Shown here one piece after another: positions 18,363-26,938 of a stretch of 64,000 nt of DNA; position 1 is the first letter of the stretch, and each line of letters begins with the position of its first letter. A program made the translations under genes and the position numbers. This stretch comes from Oceaniglobus indicus (GTDB lineage: Bacteria; Pseudomonadota; Alphaproteobacteria; Rhodobacterales; Rhodobacteraceae). The stretch is taken from NCBI RefSeq assembly GCF_002751875.1, contig NZ_NMZM01000001.1, positions 248,001 through 312,000 on the forward strand. Reading direction: 5' to 3'. Under the pieces are notes generated by a model. It did no database searches, was not told where the DNA came from, and saw only the letters and a list, made by a program, of their open reading frames with translations.

Positions 18363-21095
18363 TTAATCCGCGGGTTGGGCAGCGACGGCTGCGCCGCGAC
18401 CACGTTCGATGTCATGCAGAAGTCCGCCCGGCCGGGTGTAGTAGACCCAGGTCAGCACGAGGCAGATCGCATAGAAGATGAGAAAGCCCCAAAGCGCGCC
18501 CACAGGTGAGCCGGTCATCGCGATCGAGCTGCCATAGGCCTTCGGGATGAAGAAGGCGCCATAGGCGGCGATGGCCGAGGTGAAGGCGATGATCGCGGCG
18601 CTTTCACGCTCGCCCTGCCTGCGGCTGGCGGCGGCGTCCAGTTCCGGCATCAGGCGCGGCACTTCCCGTCCCATGATCGCGGGGATCATCTGGAAGGTCG
18701 ACGCGTTGCCGACCCCGGTCAGGAAGAACAGCGCCATGAAGCAGGCAAAGAAGCCCAGGAAGCTGCCACCGGTTCCGCCCGAAGGCAGGAAGGTAATGAC
18801 GCCGAAGACCGCGATGATCATGCCAATGAAGGTCCAGAAAGTGACCCGTCCGCCGCCGAAGCGGTCACTGACCCACCCCGTCCCGGCCCGGCTGAGCGCG
18901 CCGACGAGCGGCCCGAGGAACACGTATTGCAGCGCGTTCACTTCGGGGAACATCAGCTTGGTCAGCAGCGGGAAGCCCGCGGAATAGCCGATGAAGCTGC
19001 CGAAGGTGCCGGTATAGAGGATGCACATGATCCAGTTGTGGAAGCGGCTGAAGATGATCGCCTGATCCCGGAAGCTGGCCTTGGCATCGGCGATGTCGTT
19101 CATGCCGACCCAAGCCGCGATGGTCGCCGCGATGATGAACGGAACCCAGACGAACCCGGCGTTCTGCATCCAGAGCTGCGCGCCATTGTCCAGCGTGACC
19201 GGCTCACCGCCCATGGCACCGAAGACGCCCATGGTGATGACGATCGGCACGAAGAACTGCATCACCGACACGCCGAGGTTGCCAAGGCCCGCGTTCAACG
19301 CCAGGGCATTGCCCTTTTCCGCCTTCGGAAAGAAGAACGCGATGTTGGCCATGGACGATGCGAAGTTGCCGCCACCCAGACCGCACAGAAGCGCCAGCGT
19401 CAGGAAGATCAGATACGGGGTATCGGGGTTCTGCACCGCATACCCGATGCCGATCGCCGGCAGAAGCAGCGACGCGGTCGACAGGGTCGTCCACAACCGC
19501 CCGCCGAATATCGGCACCATGAAGCTATAGAAGATGCGAAGGGTCGCGCCCGACAGGCCCGGCAAGGCGGCCAGCCAGAACAGCTGATCCTCGGCAAAGT
19601 CGAACCCGATGGCCGGCAGGCGTGCCACCACCATCGACCAGACCATCCAGACCGAGAACGCCAGCAGCAGCGCGGGGATCGAGATCCACAGGTTGCGGCG
19701 GGCGACGGACTTGCCCTTTTCGGCCCAGAACGTCGGATCCTCGGGCTTCCATTCGACCAGGTTGCGCGGTGCGACGGTGCGCCCCGGAACGTGGATCGGC
19801 TGCATTTCGGGCAGTTCGGGCAGTTGATCCAGCGCGTCGCCCTGTTGCGCGCGCTCCATCGTGCGCACCGACATGTGCATCCACGCCAGCGACACCGCCA
19901 CGATGCCGAACAGCAAGGCGAAACAGCTGGTATAGATGCCGGTCAGATCAAGCAGCGCGCCAAAGACGATCGGCAGGATGAAACCGCCAAGACCGCCGAT
20001 CATGCCGACAAGACCACCGACCGCACCCACGTGGTTGGGGTAATAGACCGGGATATGCTTGAACACGGCCGCCTTGCCGAGGCTCATGAAGAAGCCCAGC
20101 ACGAACAGGACCAGGATGAAGGGCCAAACGCTCAGTTGCGTCGAAAAGGCGATCGGGCCGTCCTTGCCCTGGATGACATAGTCGGTGGGCGGATAGGACA
20201 GCATCAGAAGCAGGATCAGGCTGAAGCCGAAGCACCAGTACATCACCGTCCGCGCACCGACCCGGTCGGACAACGCACCGCCATAGGCCCGGAACACAGA
20301 CGCCGACAGCGAGAACGACGCCGCAGCGATACCGGCCAGCCGCACGTCCAGGCCGTAAACGTCGATCAGATAGTGCGGCATCCACAGTGCCAGCGCCACG
20401 AAGGCGCCGAACACGAAGAAATAATAGAGCGAGAAACGCCAGACCTGGAGATTGGCCAGCGGCGCGAACTGTTCGCCCAGGCTGGGCCCCTTCGCGCCGC
20501 TTTCACGGCGTGCGACCAGGGCCGGATCGTCCTTGGCGAAAACGTAGAAGACGACGGCCATCACCGCCAGCGCGAACGCCCAGACATGGGCCACGCCATG
20601 CCAGCCATAGGCCACCATGACGAAGGGCGCGAGGAACTTGGTGACCGCGGCCCCGACGTTGCCGGCGCCGAAAATCCCCAGGGCCGTGCCCTGGTGCCCC
20701 GCATCGAACCAGCGCGAGACATAGGCCACACCGATGATGAACGAACCGCCCGCAAGGCCGATGCCAAGCGCGGCGATCAGATACATGATATAGGTCGAGG
20801 CGAAGGTCAGCGCCCAGACCGCCAGCGCCGTCAACAGCATCTGTGCCGAGAACACGATGCGTCCGCCGTATTTCTCGGTCCAGACGCCGAGGAACAGCCG
20901 CGTGACCGAACCGGTCAGAATCGGCGTCGCGACCAGCAGGCCGAATTGTGCCTCGCTCAGGTTCAGTTCGGCCTTGATGCCGACACCGATGATCGAAAAA
21001 ATGGTCCAGACCGCGAAACATGCCGTAAATGCAATGGTGCTGAGCCCGAGGGCCCTGTTCTGGTCTGATGTCCGGACGGTTCCGGTGCTGGCCAT
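18363..21095 (-). CDS. narK: fused NarK1-NarK2 nitrate/nitrite transporter
   Basis: 910 residues made of two complete major facilitator units. Unit 1 (about 10-435) has the nitrate signature region GIGLAGGSFIIGVAYVSRWF; a hydrophilic linker (about 440-485) follows; unit 2 (about 495-905) has GLGGGNFASSMANIAFFFPK and GNALALNAGLGNLGVSVMQF. In Paracoccus the equivalent fused NarK combines a proton-coupled nitrate importer with a nitrate/nitrite exchanger; by homology the same is expected here. The ATG at 21095 follows AGGAG; the upstream in-frame ATG has no such site. It is the first gene of the nar operon. Confidence 0.96.
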   Translation of the reverse strand: MASTGTVRTSDQNRALGLSTIAFTACFAVWTIFSIIGVGIKAELNLSEAQFGLLVATPILTGSVTRLFLGVWTEKYGGRIVFSAQMLLTALAVWALTFASTYIMYLIAALGIGLAGGSFIIGVAYVSRWFDAGHQGTALGIFGAGNVGAAVTKFLAPFVMVAYGWHGVAHVWAFALAVMAVVFYVFAKDDPALVARRESGAKGPSLGEQFAPLANLQVWRFSLYYFFVFGAFVALALWMPHYLIDVYGLDVRLAGIAAASFSLSASVFRAYGGALSDRVGARTVMYWCFGFSLILLLMLSYPPTDYVIQGKDGPIAFSTQLSVWPFILVLFVLGFFMSLGKAAVFKHIPVYYPNHVGAVGGLVGMIGGLGGFILPIVFGALLDLTGIYTSCFALLFGIVAVSLAWMHMSVRTMERAQQGDALDQLPELPEMQPIHVPGRTVAPRNLVEWKPEDPTFWAEKGKSVARRNLWISIPALLLAFSVWMVWSMVVARLPAIGFDFAEDQLFWLAALPGLSGATLRIFYSFMVPIFGGRLWTTLSTASLLLPAIGIGYAVQNPDTPYLIFLTLALLCGLGGGNFASSMANIAFFFPKAEKGNALALNAGLGNLGVSVMQFFVPIVITMGVFGAMGGEPVTLDNGAQLWMQNAGFVWVPFIIAATIAAWVGMNDIADAKASFRDQAIIFSRFHNWIMCILYTGTFGSFIGYSAGFPLLTKLMFPEVNALQYVFLGPLVGALSRAGTGWVSDRFGGGRVTFWTFIGMIIAVFGVITFLPSGGTGGSFLGFFACFMALFFLTGVGNASTFQMIPAIMGREVPRLMPELDAAASRRQGERESAAIIAFTSAIAAYGAFFIPKAYGSSIAMTGSPVGALWGFLIFYAICLVLTWVYYTRPGGLLHDIERGRGAAVAAQPAD

Positions 21096-21177
21096 GGTTC
21101 GCGCTCCTGCGTTTGTGCAAACGGATTCCCCTTCCGGGGTTGCCGTCATCAGGTGCCGGTTTTCAGCGCGAAGGTGG

Positions 21178-21191
21178 TTGATCTGGATCAA
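21178..21191 (-). promoter_or_regulatory. Fnr/NarR-type box upstream of narK
   Basis: TTGATCTGGATCAA is a perfect TTGAT-N4-ATCAA half-site pair, 83 bases before the narK ATG. It is the expected activator site for anaerobic or nitrate induction of the nar operon. Confidence 0.8.
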
Positions 21192-21291
21192 GCTGTCGAA
21201 ATTGAGCCGTTAAATAAATGCACGTGGAAATTGCATCATCCACGGCAGGCTTCGAGGTCAAGCCGGCAGGGCGCAGGCATTAAATCGATGC

Positions 21292-21305
21292 TTGATTATT
21301 ATCAA
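21292..21305 (+). promoter_or_regulatory. Fnr/NarR-type box upstream of the regulator gene
   Basis: TTGATTATTATCAA, again a perfect TTGAT-N4-ATCAA, 50 bases before the regulator ATG. A TACGCT at 21316 could be a -10 element; if so the box would overlap the core promoter, which would suit negative autoregulation. That geometry is a guess. Confidence 0.75.
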
Positions 21306-21354
21306 TTTCAGATGCTACGCTCGACGCCGGGGCAAACGACAGGCAGACGCAGGC

Positions 21355-22050
21355 ATGAGTGACTCGCAAGGTGAGGAAGTTCGCGGTCTGGCGTTGTTTG
21401 CGACCATGGGCGACGTCAATTTCAAGGCCCTCATGCGCGGCACCTATGTCCAGAACTTCCCGCCGCGCATCGATCTGATCCATGAAAACGAACCGGCCGA
21501 TTTCCTGCACGTCGTGCTGTCCGGCGCGGTCGACCTGTTTTCGCAGTGGAACCGCCGCGAGACCAGCATGGCCACCGTCAGGCCGGTGTCGACCTTCATC
21601 CTGGCCGCCAGCATCTCCGACCTGCCCTATCTGATGTCGGCGCGCACGCTCGAGAAAAGCCGCATTGCGCTGATCCCCTCGCAGGATGTCCGGCGAATGT
21701 TCGCGGCCGATACGGCCTTTGCCACCGCGATCGCGGCCGAACTGGCCAACAGCTATCGCACCGTCGTGAAGAACACGAAGGATCTGAAGCTGCGCACGTC
21801 CCTGGAACGTCTCGCCAATTACCTGTTGCGTCAAAGCCGGACCCGCGGCGCGCCCGATTTCGATCTGACGACGGAAAAGAAGCGCCTGGCGTCGTTCCTG
21901 GGGATGACGCCCGAAAACCTCAGCCGGGCGTTCCGCGCGCTGGAACCCCATGGTGTCAAGGTCGAAGGAAGCCATATCACCATCACCGACCCCCAAGGGC
22001 TGGCCCGATACGCCAAGCCGAACCCGCTTATCGACGATTATTCAACATGA
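21355..22050 (+). CDS. Crp/Fnr family regulator, NarR/Dnr-like
   Basis: 231-residue transcription factor with a cyclic-nucleotide-like sensor domain (about 15-130), a dimer helix, and a winged helix-turn-helix (EKKRLASFLGMTPENLSRAF). The recognition helix has E-x2-SR, the pattern that reads TTGAT in Fnr. The protein contains no cysteine at all, so it cannot hold the oxygen-sensing 4Fe-4S cluster of Fnr; this matches NarR and the Dnr/NnrR branch, which respond to nitrate/nitrite or NO. It lies divergent from narK with a perfect box before each gene, so it very probably controls the nar operon and itself. Confidence 0.9.
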   Translation: MSDSQGEEVRGLALFATMGDVNFKALMRGTYVQNFPPRIDLIHENEPADFLHVVLSGAVDLFSQWNRRETSMATVRPVSTFILAASISDLPYLMSARTLEKSRIALIPSQDVRRMFAADTAFATAIAAELANSYRTVVKNTKDLKLRTSLERLANYLLRQSRTRGAPDFDLTTEKKRLASFLGMTPENLSRAFRALEPHGVKVEGSHITITDPQGLARYAKPNPLIDDYST

Positions 22051-22060
22051 GGATCGCACC

Positions 22061-22393
22061 ATGACCAAATCGATGCCCGGCGCCGCCGGTGATCTTGCCA
22101 ACCAGCACCCCGACGTCTGGGACGCCTATTCCAGCCTTGGCAAGGCCTGCGCCGACGCAGGGCCGCTGAACGATCGCGAGAAGCGGCTGATCAAGCTTGC
22201 CCTTGCCATCGGTGCCGGATCCGAAGGGGCCGTGCATTCGCACAGCCGGCGCGCTCGGTCCGAAGGCATCGAGGCCGGCGCGCTGACGCAGGTGGCGCTG
22301 CTGGCCATCGGCCCCCTCGGCCTGCCGCGGGCCGTGGCCGCGAAAACCTGGATCGAGGATGAAACCCAAGCGCCGGCCGACCGCAGCACGTGA
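22061..22393 (+). CDS. carboxymuconolactone decarboxylase (CMD) family protein
   Basis: 110 residues with the AhpD/CMD core (NDREKRLIKLALAIG, then a His-containing helix, then LTQVALLAIGPLGLPRAVAA). Redox members of the family carry C-x2-C before the conserved His; here that segment reads SEGAVHSHSRRA, so both cysteines are absent while the histidines remain. A disulfide-type peroxidase role is therefore unlikely. It starts ten bases after the regulator gene and should be cotranscribed with it, so it probably comes under the same nitrate or NO signal. Confidence 0.8.
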   Translation: MTKSMPGAAGDLANQHPDVWDAYSSLGKACADAGPLNDREKRLIKLALAIGAGSEGAVHSHSRRARSEGIEAGALTQVALLAIGPLGLPRAVAAKTWIEDETQAPADRST

Positions 22394-22405
22394 CCGGGGC
22401 CTGCG

Positions 22406-22430
22406 GGGCGCGGTGCCCGGCACAGCGCCC
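22406..22430 (+). terminator. probable terminator of the regulator-CMD unit
   Basis: GGGCGC g GTGC CCG GCAC a GCGCCC forms a ten-pair hairpin with one internal mismatch, 13 bases after the stop. Only a short T stretch follows a few bases later. Confidence 0.4.
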
Positions 22431-22712
22431 GTCCCGGTTTCACGGGCTTGATGAACCCCGCCGCTTGGGGATAGTTAACTGACAGGGGATCGACGGTCTT
22501 ACTCATCCGGCCTTCGACCCCGATCGAAGCTGCGCTGGGCGACGCTGTCACCGGCCGTGAACTGAAATGGAGAAGCCGCCGCCCCGTGACCCTTACCGTC
22601 ACGAACGGCGGGACATCGAACGCGCGGGGCCGGTCCATGCCGGCGTCGCCATGACGTGCGATCCAGACATCATCTAACGCCGGGCCTTCCCGGTAGGACG
22701 GGAGACTCCGAC
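22431..22712. other. intergenic stretch, nothing recognised
   Basis: Between the CMD gene hairpin and the EamA gene. There is a possible 36-codon frame from ATG at 22567, but it has no ribosome binding site and no recognisable features. I see no promoter or RNA signature. Confidence 0.4.
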
Positions 22713-23648
22713 ATGGGCGCCCAGAACACCCCCAGTGCGGCCACGATCCGCGCGACCGCAGCACCGGCACAGGGCGTCGACGAACCGCAACCGTTGAAAG
22801 CCGCGATGTGGGTCGCCGGTTCGATCGCGTCGTTCTCGACCATGGCCGTCGCGGCCCGCGGGTTGTCGGCCGATCTGGATACGTTCGAGATCATGACATA
22901 CCGGTCGTTCGTCGGCGTGCTTGTCGTGATCGGCGTGGCGCTGTTTTCCGGCACCCTGAACCAGATCAAGCGCGACCGCCTGGGGTTGCATCTGATTCGC
23001 AACCTCAGCCATTTCACCGGCCAGAACCTGTGGCTGTTCGCCATCACGCTGCTGCCGCTGGCGCAGGTGTTCGCGTTGGAGTTTTCATCCCCGCTGTGGG
23101 TCGCGCTGGCCGCGCCGTTCTTCCTGAGCGAGCGTCTGACGAAAACCCGCTTCGGCTGTGCGCTTCTGGGGTTCGTCGGCATCCTGATCGTCGCGCGTCC
23201 GGCGATCGACCACTTCGATCCCGGCATCGCGGCGGCGGCTCTGGCGTCGATCGGCTTTGCCGGATCGGCCATCTTCACTAAGATGCTGACACGCGATCAG
23301 TCGATCACCTGCATCCTGTTCTGGCTGACGGTGATGCAGGCGGTTTTCGGGATGATCTGCGCCGGTTACGACGGACAGGTCACCCTGCCCCCGCTGCGCG
23401 TGATGCATTGGGTTCTTCTGGTGGGGCTGTCCGGCCTGGTGGCGCATTTCTGCCTGACCAAAGCGCTGAGCATTGCGCCCGCCACCGTCGTCATGCCCTT
23501 CGATTTCCTGCGCCTGCCCGTCATCGCGGCGGTCGGCATGGCGTTGTATGGCGAACCGCTGGACATCTGGGTTCTGGTCGGTGCGGTGGTGATTTTCGGC
23601 GCCAATTACTTCAATATCTGGAGCGAGGCGCGCAACCGCAAGGTGTGA
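22713..23648 (+). CDS. EamA/DMT family transporter
   Basis: 311-residue inner-membrane protein of the drug/metabolite transporter superfamily with ten predicted helices in two EamA repeats. Recognisable helices are WVAGSIASFSTMAVAARGL, LWLFAITLLPLAQVFALEFS, FGCALLGFVGILIVARP, AAALASIGFAGSAIFTKML and VLVGAVVIFGANYFNIW. The ATG at 22713 follows a GGGAG site; a longer frame exists but is not supported. The substrate is unknown; relatives export amino acids, nucleosides or similar metabolites, or S-adenosylmethionine. Confidence 0.9.
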   Translation: MGAQNTPSAATIRATAAPAQGVDEPQPLKAAMWVAGSIASFSTMAVAARGLSADLDTFEIMTYRSFVGVLVVIGVALFSGTLNQIKRDRLGLHLIRNLSHFTGQNLWLFAITLLPLAQVFALEFSSPLWVALAAPFFLSERLTKTRFGCALLGFVGILIVARPAIDHFDPGIAAAALASIGFAGSAIFTKMLTRDQSITCILFWLTVMQAVFGMICAGYDGQVTLPPLRVMHWVLLVGLSGLVAHFCLTKALSIAPATVVMPFDFLRLPVIAAVGMALYGEPLDIWVLVGAVVIFGANYFNIWSEARNRKV

Positions 23649-23689
23649 CGCGAAAGTGACGGCGCGTCAGGATATCGCGGGTGACGCGG

Positions 23690-23727
23690 GGTCAAAATTG
23701 ACCGGGCATGGTTGCGAAATCTATGGC
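23690..23727 (+). promoter_or_regulatory. predicted fadL-type gene promoter with overlapping inverted repeat
   Basis: TTGACC (23698-23703), an 18-base spacer and TATGGC (23722-23727) precede the porin gene by about 33 bases. The -35 is the right arm of GGTCAA-AA-TTGACC, a perfect six-base inverted repeat at 23690-23703, a plausible operator. No adjacent regulator gene identifies the binder. Confidence 0.4.
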
Positions 23728-23759
23728 TGGGGGACGCTCACGTTCTCGGGAGGAACATC

Positions 23760-24896
23760 ATGAAGCTCGCAGTCCTCGCCTCATCCGCAATTTCACTTTG
23801 TGCTGGCGGCGCATTCGCGGCCGGCGTCGAACGCACGACGCAATCGGCGATGATCCTCTACGAGACGGGAAATTACGTCGAGCTGAACTTCTCCAACGTC
23901 TCGCCCCACGTGAGCGGCACGCAATCGGTGAACGCCAGCGCAGTGTTGCCCGGTTCTGTGCCCGGTGCCAATTCGGGCGGCATGACCGAAGACTACACCA
24001 ACCTCAGCTTCGGGATGAAATATGCGGTCAACGACATGGTCGACCTGGCCCTGATCATCGACCAGCCCATCGGCGCCGACATCTTCTATCGCCCCGACAC
24101 CGGCTATCTCTATGGCGGATCGGCGTTTGCCTTCGGCGGATCGACCGCATCGCTGGACAGCACCGCCGTCACCGCGTTGGCCAAGTATCGTTTCAACCAC
24201 AACTTCTCGGTCTTCGGCGGATTGCGCGCCCTGCGCACCGGCGGCGACGTCAAGCTGTTCCAGGGCTACACCCTGAACGTGCCGAAAGAGACGGATTACG
24301 GCTATGTCGTCGGGGCGGCCTATGAAAAGCCCGAAATCGCGCTGCGCGTCGCGCTGACCTACAACTCGGCCATCAAGCATACCTTCCCGATCAAGGAAAA
24401 CGGCGCGGTGTCGATCCCGATGGACGTCGAGATTCCGCAATCCGTGAACCTCGAATTCCAGAGTGGCGTCGCCAAGGACACTTTGTTGTTCGGCTCGGTC
24501 CGTTATGTCGACTGGACGGAATTCAACCTTGCCCCGGTCGGCTATGTCGCGACGACCGGGCGGCCGTTGGTGAAATACAACGACGACACCGTGACCTGGA
24601 CGCTGGGCATCGGACGTCGCTTCACGCCAAACTGGTCGGGCGCGGTCTTTGCCAGCTATGAAGACAGCATGGGCGGATTCTCGGGCAACCTCGGGCCGAC
24701 CGACGGGCAGAAATCCATCGGCTTCGCCGTAACCTACGAACAGGACGCGTTCGAGATCACGGCCGGCGCGCGCTATATCGATCTGGGCGACACCACCACC
24801 GAAGCGCCGCTGCCGTTCCCGGCGGGCACGCAGTTTTCGTCGTTCCGCGACAACCACGCCGTCGCCTACGGTTTCAAGGTCGCCTATAAGTTCTGA
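23760..24896 (+). CDS. FadL/OmpP1/TodX family outer-membrane transport protein
   Basis: 378-residue outer-membrane beta-barrel that would let long-chain fatty acids or other hydrophobic compounds through. It has a clear signal peptide (MKLAVLASSAISLCAGGAFA, cleavage after AFA), then an N-terminal plug-like segment (AGVERTTQSAMILYETGNY) and repeated alternating beta strands, ending in the aromatic C terminus FKVAYKF typical of Bam substrates. A strong GGGAGGA precedes the ATG. It is monocistronic, with an intrinsic terminator downstream. Confidence 0.9.
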   Translation: MKLAVLASSAISLCAGGAFAAGVERTTQSAMILYETGNYVELNFSNVSPHVSGTQSVNASAVLPGSVPGANSGGMTEDYTNLSFGMKYAVNDMVDLALIIDQPIGADIFYRPDTGYLYGGSAFAFGGSTASLDSTAVTALAKYRFNHNFSVFGGLRALRTGGDVKLFQGYTLNVPKETDYGYVVGAAYEKPEIALRVALTYNSAIKHTFPIKENGAVSIPMDVEIPQSVNLEFQSGVAKDTLLFGSVRYVDWTEFNLAPVGYVATTGRPLVKYNDDTVTWTLGIGRRFTPNWSGAVFASYEDSMGGFSGNLGPTDGQKSIGFAVTYEQDAFEITAGARYIDLGDTTTEAPLPFPAGTQFSSFRDNHAVAYGFKVAYKF

Positions 24897-24916
24897 GCGC
24901 GCCACACTGCGCCAAG

Positions 24917-24946
24917 CGGCCCCGCAGATCCTGCCGGGGCCGTTTT
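24917..24946 (+). terminator. intrinsic terminator of the FadL-type gene
   Basis: CGGCCCCGCAG, loop, CTGCCGGGGCCG, then TTTT: an 11-pair stem with one bulged C and a T tract, 20 bases after the stop. Confidence 0.85.
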
Positions 24947-25021
24947 CATGTCCGGGGCGGCGCGGGATGAAACCGCAAAATCCGGATCGCCCTTGGCCCC
25001 GGCCCCTGCTAACAGGGCGCC

Positions 25022-25939
25022 ATGGTTGAACAAAAATCCCTATCCCGGCGCGCCTGGGGCGAACTGCTGATCCTGGCGATGATCTGGGGCGGCTCGTTCC
25101 TGTCGATCCGGGTCGCGCTGAACGAACTGTCGGTGGTCAGTGTCGTGGCGCACCGCGTCCTTTGGGCGGCCGTGATCCTGTGGGGCGTCGTCCTGGTGCG
25201 CCGCCTGCCGCTGCCGCGCGATCCGCGGATCTGGGGCGCCTTCCTGGTGATGGGGTTGCTGAACAACGTGATCCCCTTCGGCCTGATGGCATGGGGACAG
25301 TTGCACATCTCGACCGGCCTGACGTCGATCCTGAACGCCTCGACCGCCGTGTTCGGCGTGGTGGTGGCGGCGGCGGTCTTTGCCGACGAACGGCTGACCG
25401 CGCGCCGCGCCATCGGTGTCACGCTGGGGTTTGCCGGGGTGGCGACGGCCATCGGTCTGGACGCGCTGGCGCAGTTCGACATCCGATCGCTTGCGCAACT
25501 GGCCGTGCTGGGCGGCACCTTCAGCTATGCCCTAGCCAGCGCCTGGGGGCGGCGCAACTTCGGCGGGCTGCACCCGCTGGTGGCTGCCGCCGGCATGCTG
25601 GGCGCGTCTGCCCTGGTGATGGTGCCCGCGGCCTTCGTGATCGACGGGCCGATGACCCTGCGCCTGGCGCCGGCCACCCTGCTGGCCGTAGCGTATTATT
25701 CGGTGGTCGCCACCGCACTGGCCTATGTCGTCTATTTCCGGGTGCAGGCCATGGCGGGGGCGGGCAACCTGATGCTGTGCACGCTGATGGTCGCCCCGAT
25801 CGCCATCGTGCTGGGCGCGGTCTTCCTGGGTGAGACGCTGCGCCCCTCGGCCTATGTCGGATTTGCGCTTCTGGCCAGCGGGCTGGTGATCCTGAATCGA
25901 AAACCCCGCCACCGCGCGCTGCGCCCGCAATCCCCCTAG
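25022..25939 (+). CDS. EamA/DMT family transporter
   Basis: 305 residues with ten predicted membrane helices in two EamA units. Typical pieces are LLILAMIWGGSFLSIRVALN at the N terminus (the GGSF turn is common in the family), LTSILNASTAVFGVVVAA, LGFAGVATAIGL, and IAIVLGAVFLGETLRPSAYV at the second-repeat signature. It belongs to a different subgroup from the EamA protein at 22713. Substrate unknown. No operon partner is evident; the next gene begins 52 bases downstream. Confidence 0.9.
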   Translation: MVEQKSLSRRAWGELLILAMIWGGSFLSIRVALNELSVVSVVAHRVLWAAVILWGVVLVRRLPLPRDPRIWGAFLVMGLLNNVIPFGLMAWGQLHISTGLTSILNASTAVFGVVVAAAVFADERLTARRAIGVTLGFAGVATAIGLDALAQFDIRSLAQLAVLGGTFSYALASAWGRRNFGGLHPLVAAAGMLGASALVMVPAAFVIDGPMTLRLAPATLLAVAYYSVVATALAYVVYFRVQAMAGAGNLMLCTLMVAPIAIVLGAVFLGETLRPSAYVGFALLASGLVILNRKPRHRALRPQSP

Positions 25940-25991
25940 GCAATCGCGCCAACCGACGCTAACACGAGGCCGCAAACTGGCGGAGGGGCCG

Positions 25992-26861
25992 ATGATCTAC
26001 GATACCGAAGCGGCCTATCTCGACGCGCCCGCCAAGCGGGTGATGCTGTTCGGCATGTCCGGGCTGGGCAAGACCTACCTCGCCAACATCCTGCGCGGAT
26101 CGGGCGACTGGTTCCACTATTCCGTCGATTACCGGATCGGCACGCGGTACATGGGCGAACACATCGCCGACAACTTCAAGCGCGAGGCGATGAAGGTGCC
26201 GTTGCTGCGCGAGCTGCTGTTGACCGACTCGATCTATGTCGCTTCCAACATCACCTTCGACAACCTCGCACCGCTGTCCACCTATCTGGGCAAGCCGGGC
26301 GATCCGGCAAAGGGCGGTCTGCCCTTTGACGAATACATGCGCCGGCAGGATCAGCACCGCACGGCGGAAATCGCCGCGCTGCTGGACACCGTGCATTTCA
26401 TCGACCGCGCCGGTAATCTCTATGGCTACGCGCATTTCGTCTGCGACACCGGCGGGTCGATCTGCGAGGTTGTGAACCCCGATGACCCCGATGACCCGGT
26501 GATGAGCGTTCTGTCCGACGCCGTCCTGCCGGTGTGGATCGAGGGCAGCGAGGCCCACACCGCCGCCCTGGTGCGCCGGTTCGATCGCGCGCCCAAGCCG
26601 ATGTATTATCGCCCCGAGGTTCTGGCCGAGGAGTGGGCCGAATACCTGCGCACCCATGACGTGGCCGAAGATCGCGTCGATCCCGATGCCTTCGTGCGCT
26701 GGACCTATGCGCGCGCCCTGGCCCACCGCCAGCCGCGCTATGCCACCATGGCCCGCAACTGGGGCGTCAGCGTCACCGCCGACCAGGTGCGCGACGTGCG
26801 CACCCCGGCCGATTTCGACGCGATGATCGCCGCCGCCATCGCGCGGCGCGCCGGGGGCTGA
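25992..26861 (+). CDS. P-loop ATPase of unknown function
   Basis: 289 residues, cytoplasmic. A Walker A motif is at the N terminus ([14 protein letters not shown], about 19-32), followed by [19 protein letters not shown] and a segment [40 protein letters not shown] near 137-156 and [15 protein letters not shown] come later. The pattern resembles nucleotide kinases without matching any I can name. I believe it is conserved in Rhodobacterales as a hypothetical ATPase. The ATG follows GGAGGGG. It lies just before metA on the same strand, but with a 77-base gap. Confidence 0.7.
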   Translation: MIYDTEAAYLDAPAKRVMLFGMSGLGKTYLANILRGSGDWFHYSVDYRIGTRYMGEHIADNFKREAMKVPLLRELLLTDSIYVASNITFDNLAPLSTYLGKPGDPAKGGLPFDEYMRRQDQHRTAEIAALLDTVHFIDRAGNLYGYAHFVCDTGGSICEVVNPDDPDDPVMSVLSDAVLPVWIEGSEAHTAALVRRFDRAPKPMYYRPEVLAEEWAEYLRTHDVAEDRVDPDAFVRWTYARALAHRQPRYATMARNWGVSVTADQVRDVRTPADFDAMIAAAIARRAGG

Positions 26862-26938
26862 TCGGCCGGACTGGTAACTGTCGCGGTTCCGCCCTACATC
26901 GGCACTCCGACGTCAAGGCCCACACCGAGGATCGCCCC

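Noticed and set aside
13077-18481. Long plus-strand open frames (516 and 1139 codons) opposite narH and narG
   Set aside because: They are mirror frames of strongly conserved genes in GC-rich DNA, have no ribosome sites or family motifs, and are rich in Arg, His, Gln and Val.
18927-21068. 713-codon plus-strand frame opposite narK
   Set aside because: Composition is dominated by R, H, Q, D and E, and the opposite strand is a clear transporter with 24 helices.
26862-26938. Possible SAM riboswitch upstream of metA
   Set aside because: Neither the SAM-II core nor the SAM/SAH motif is present in these 77 bases.
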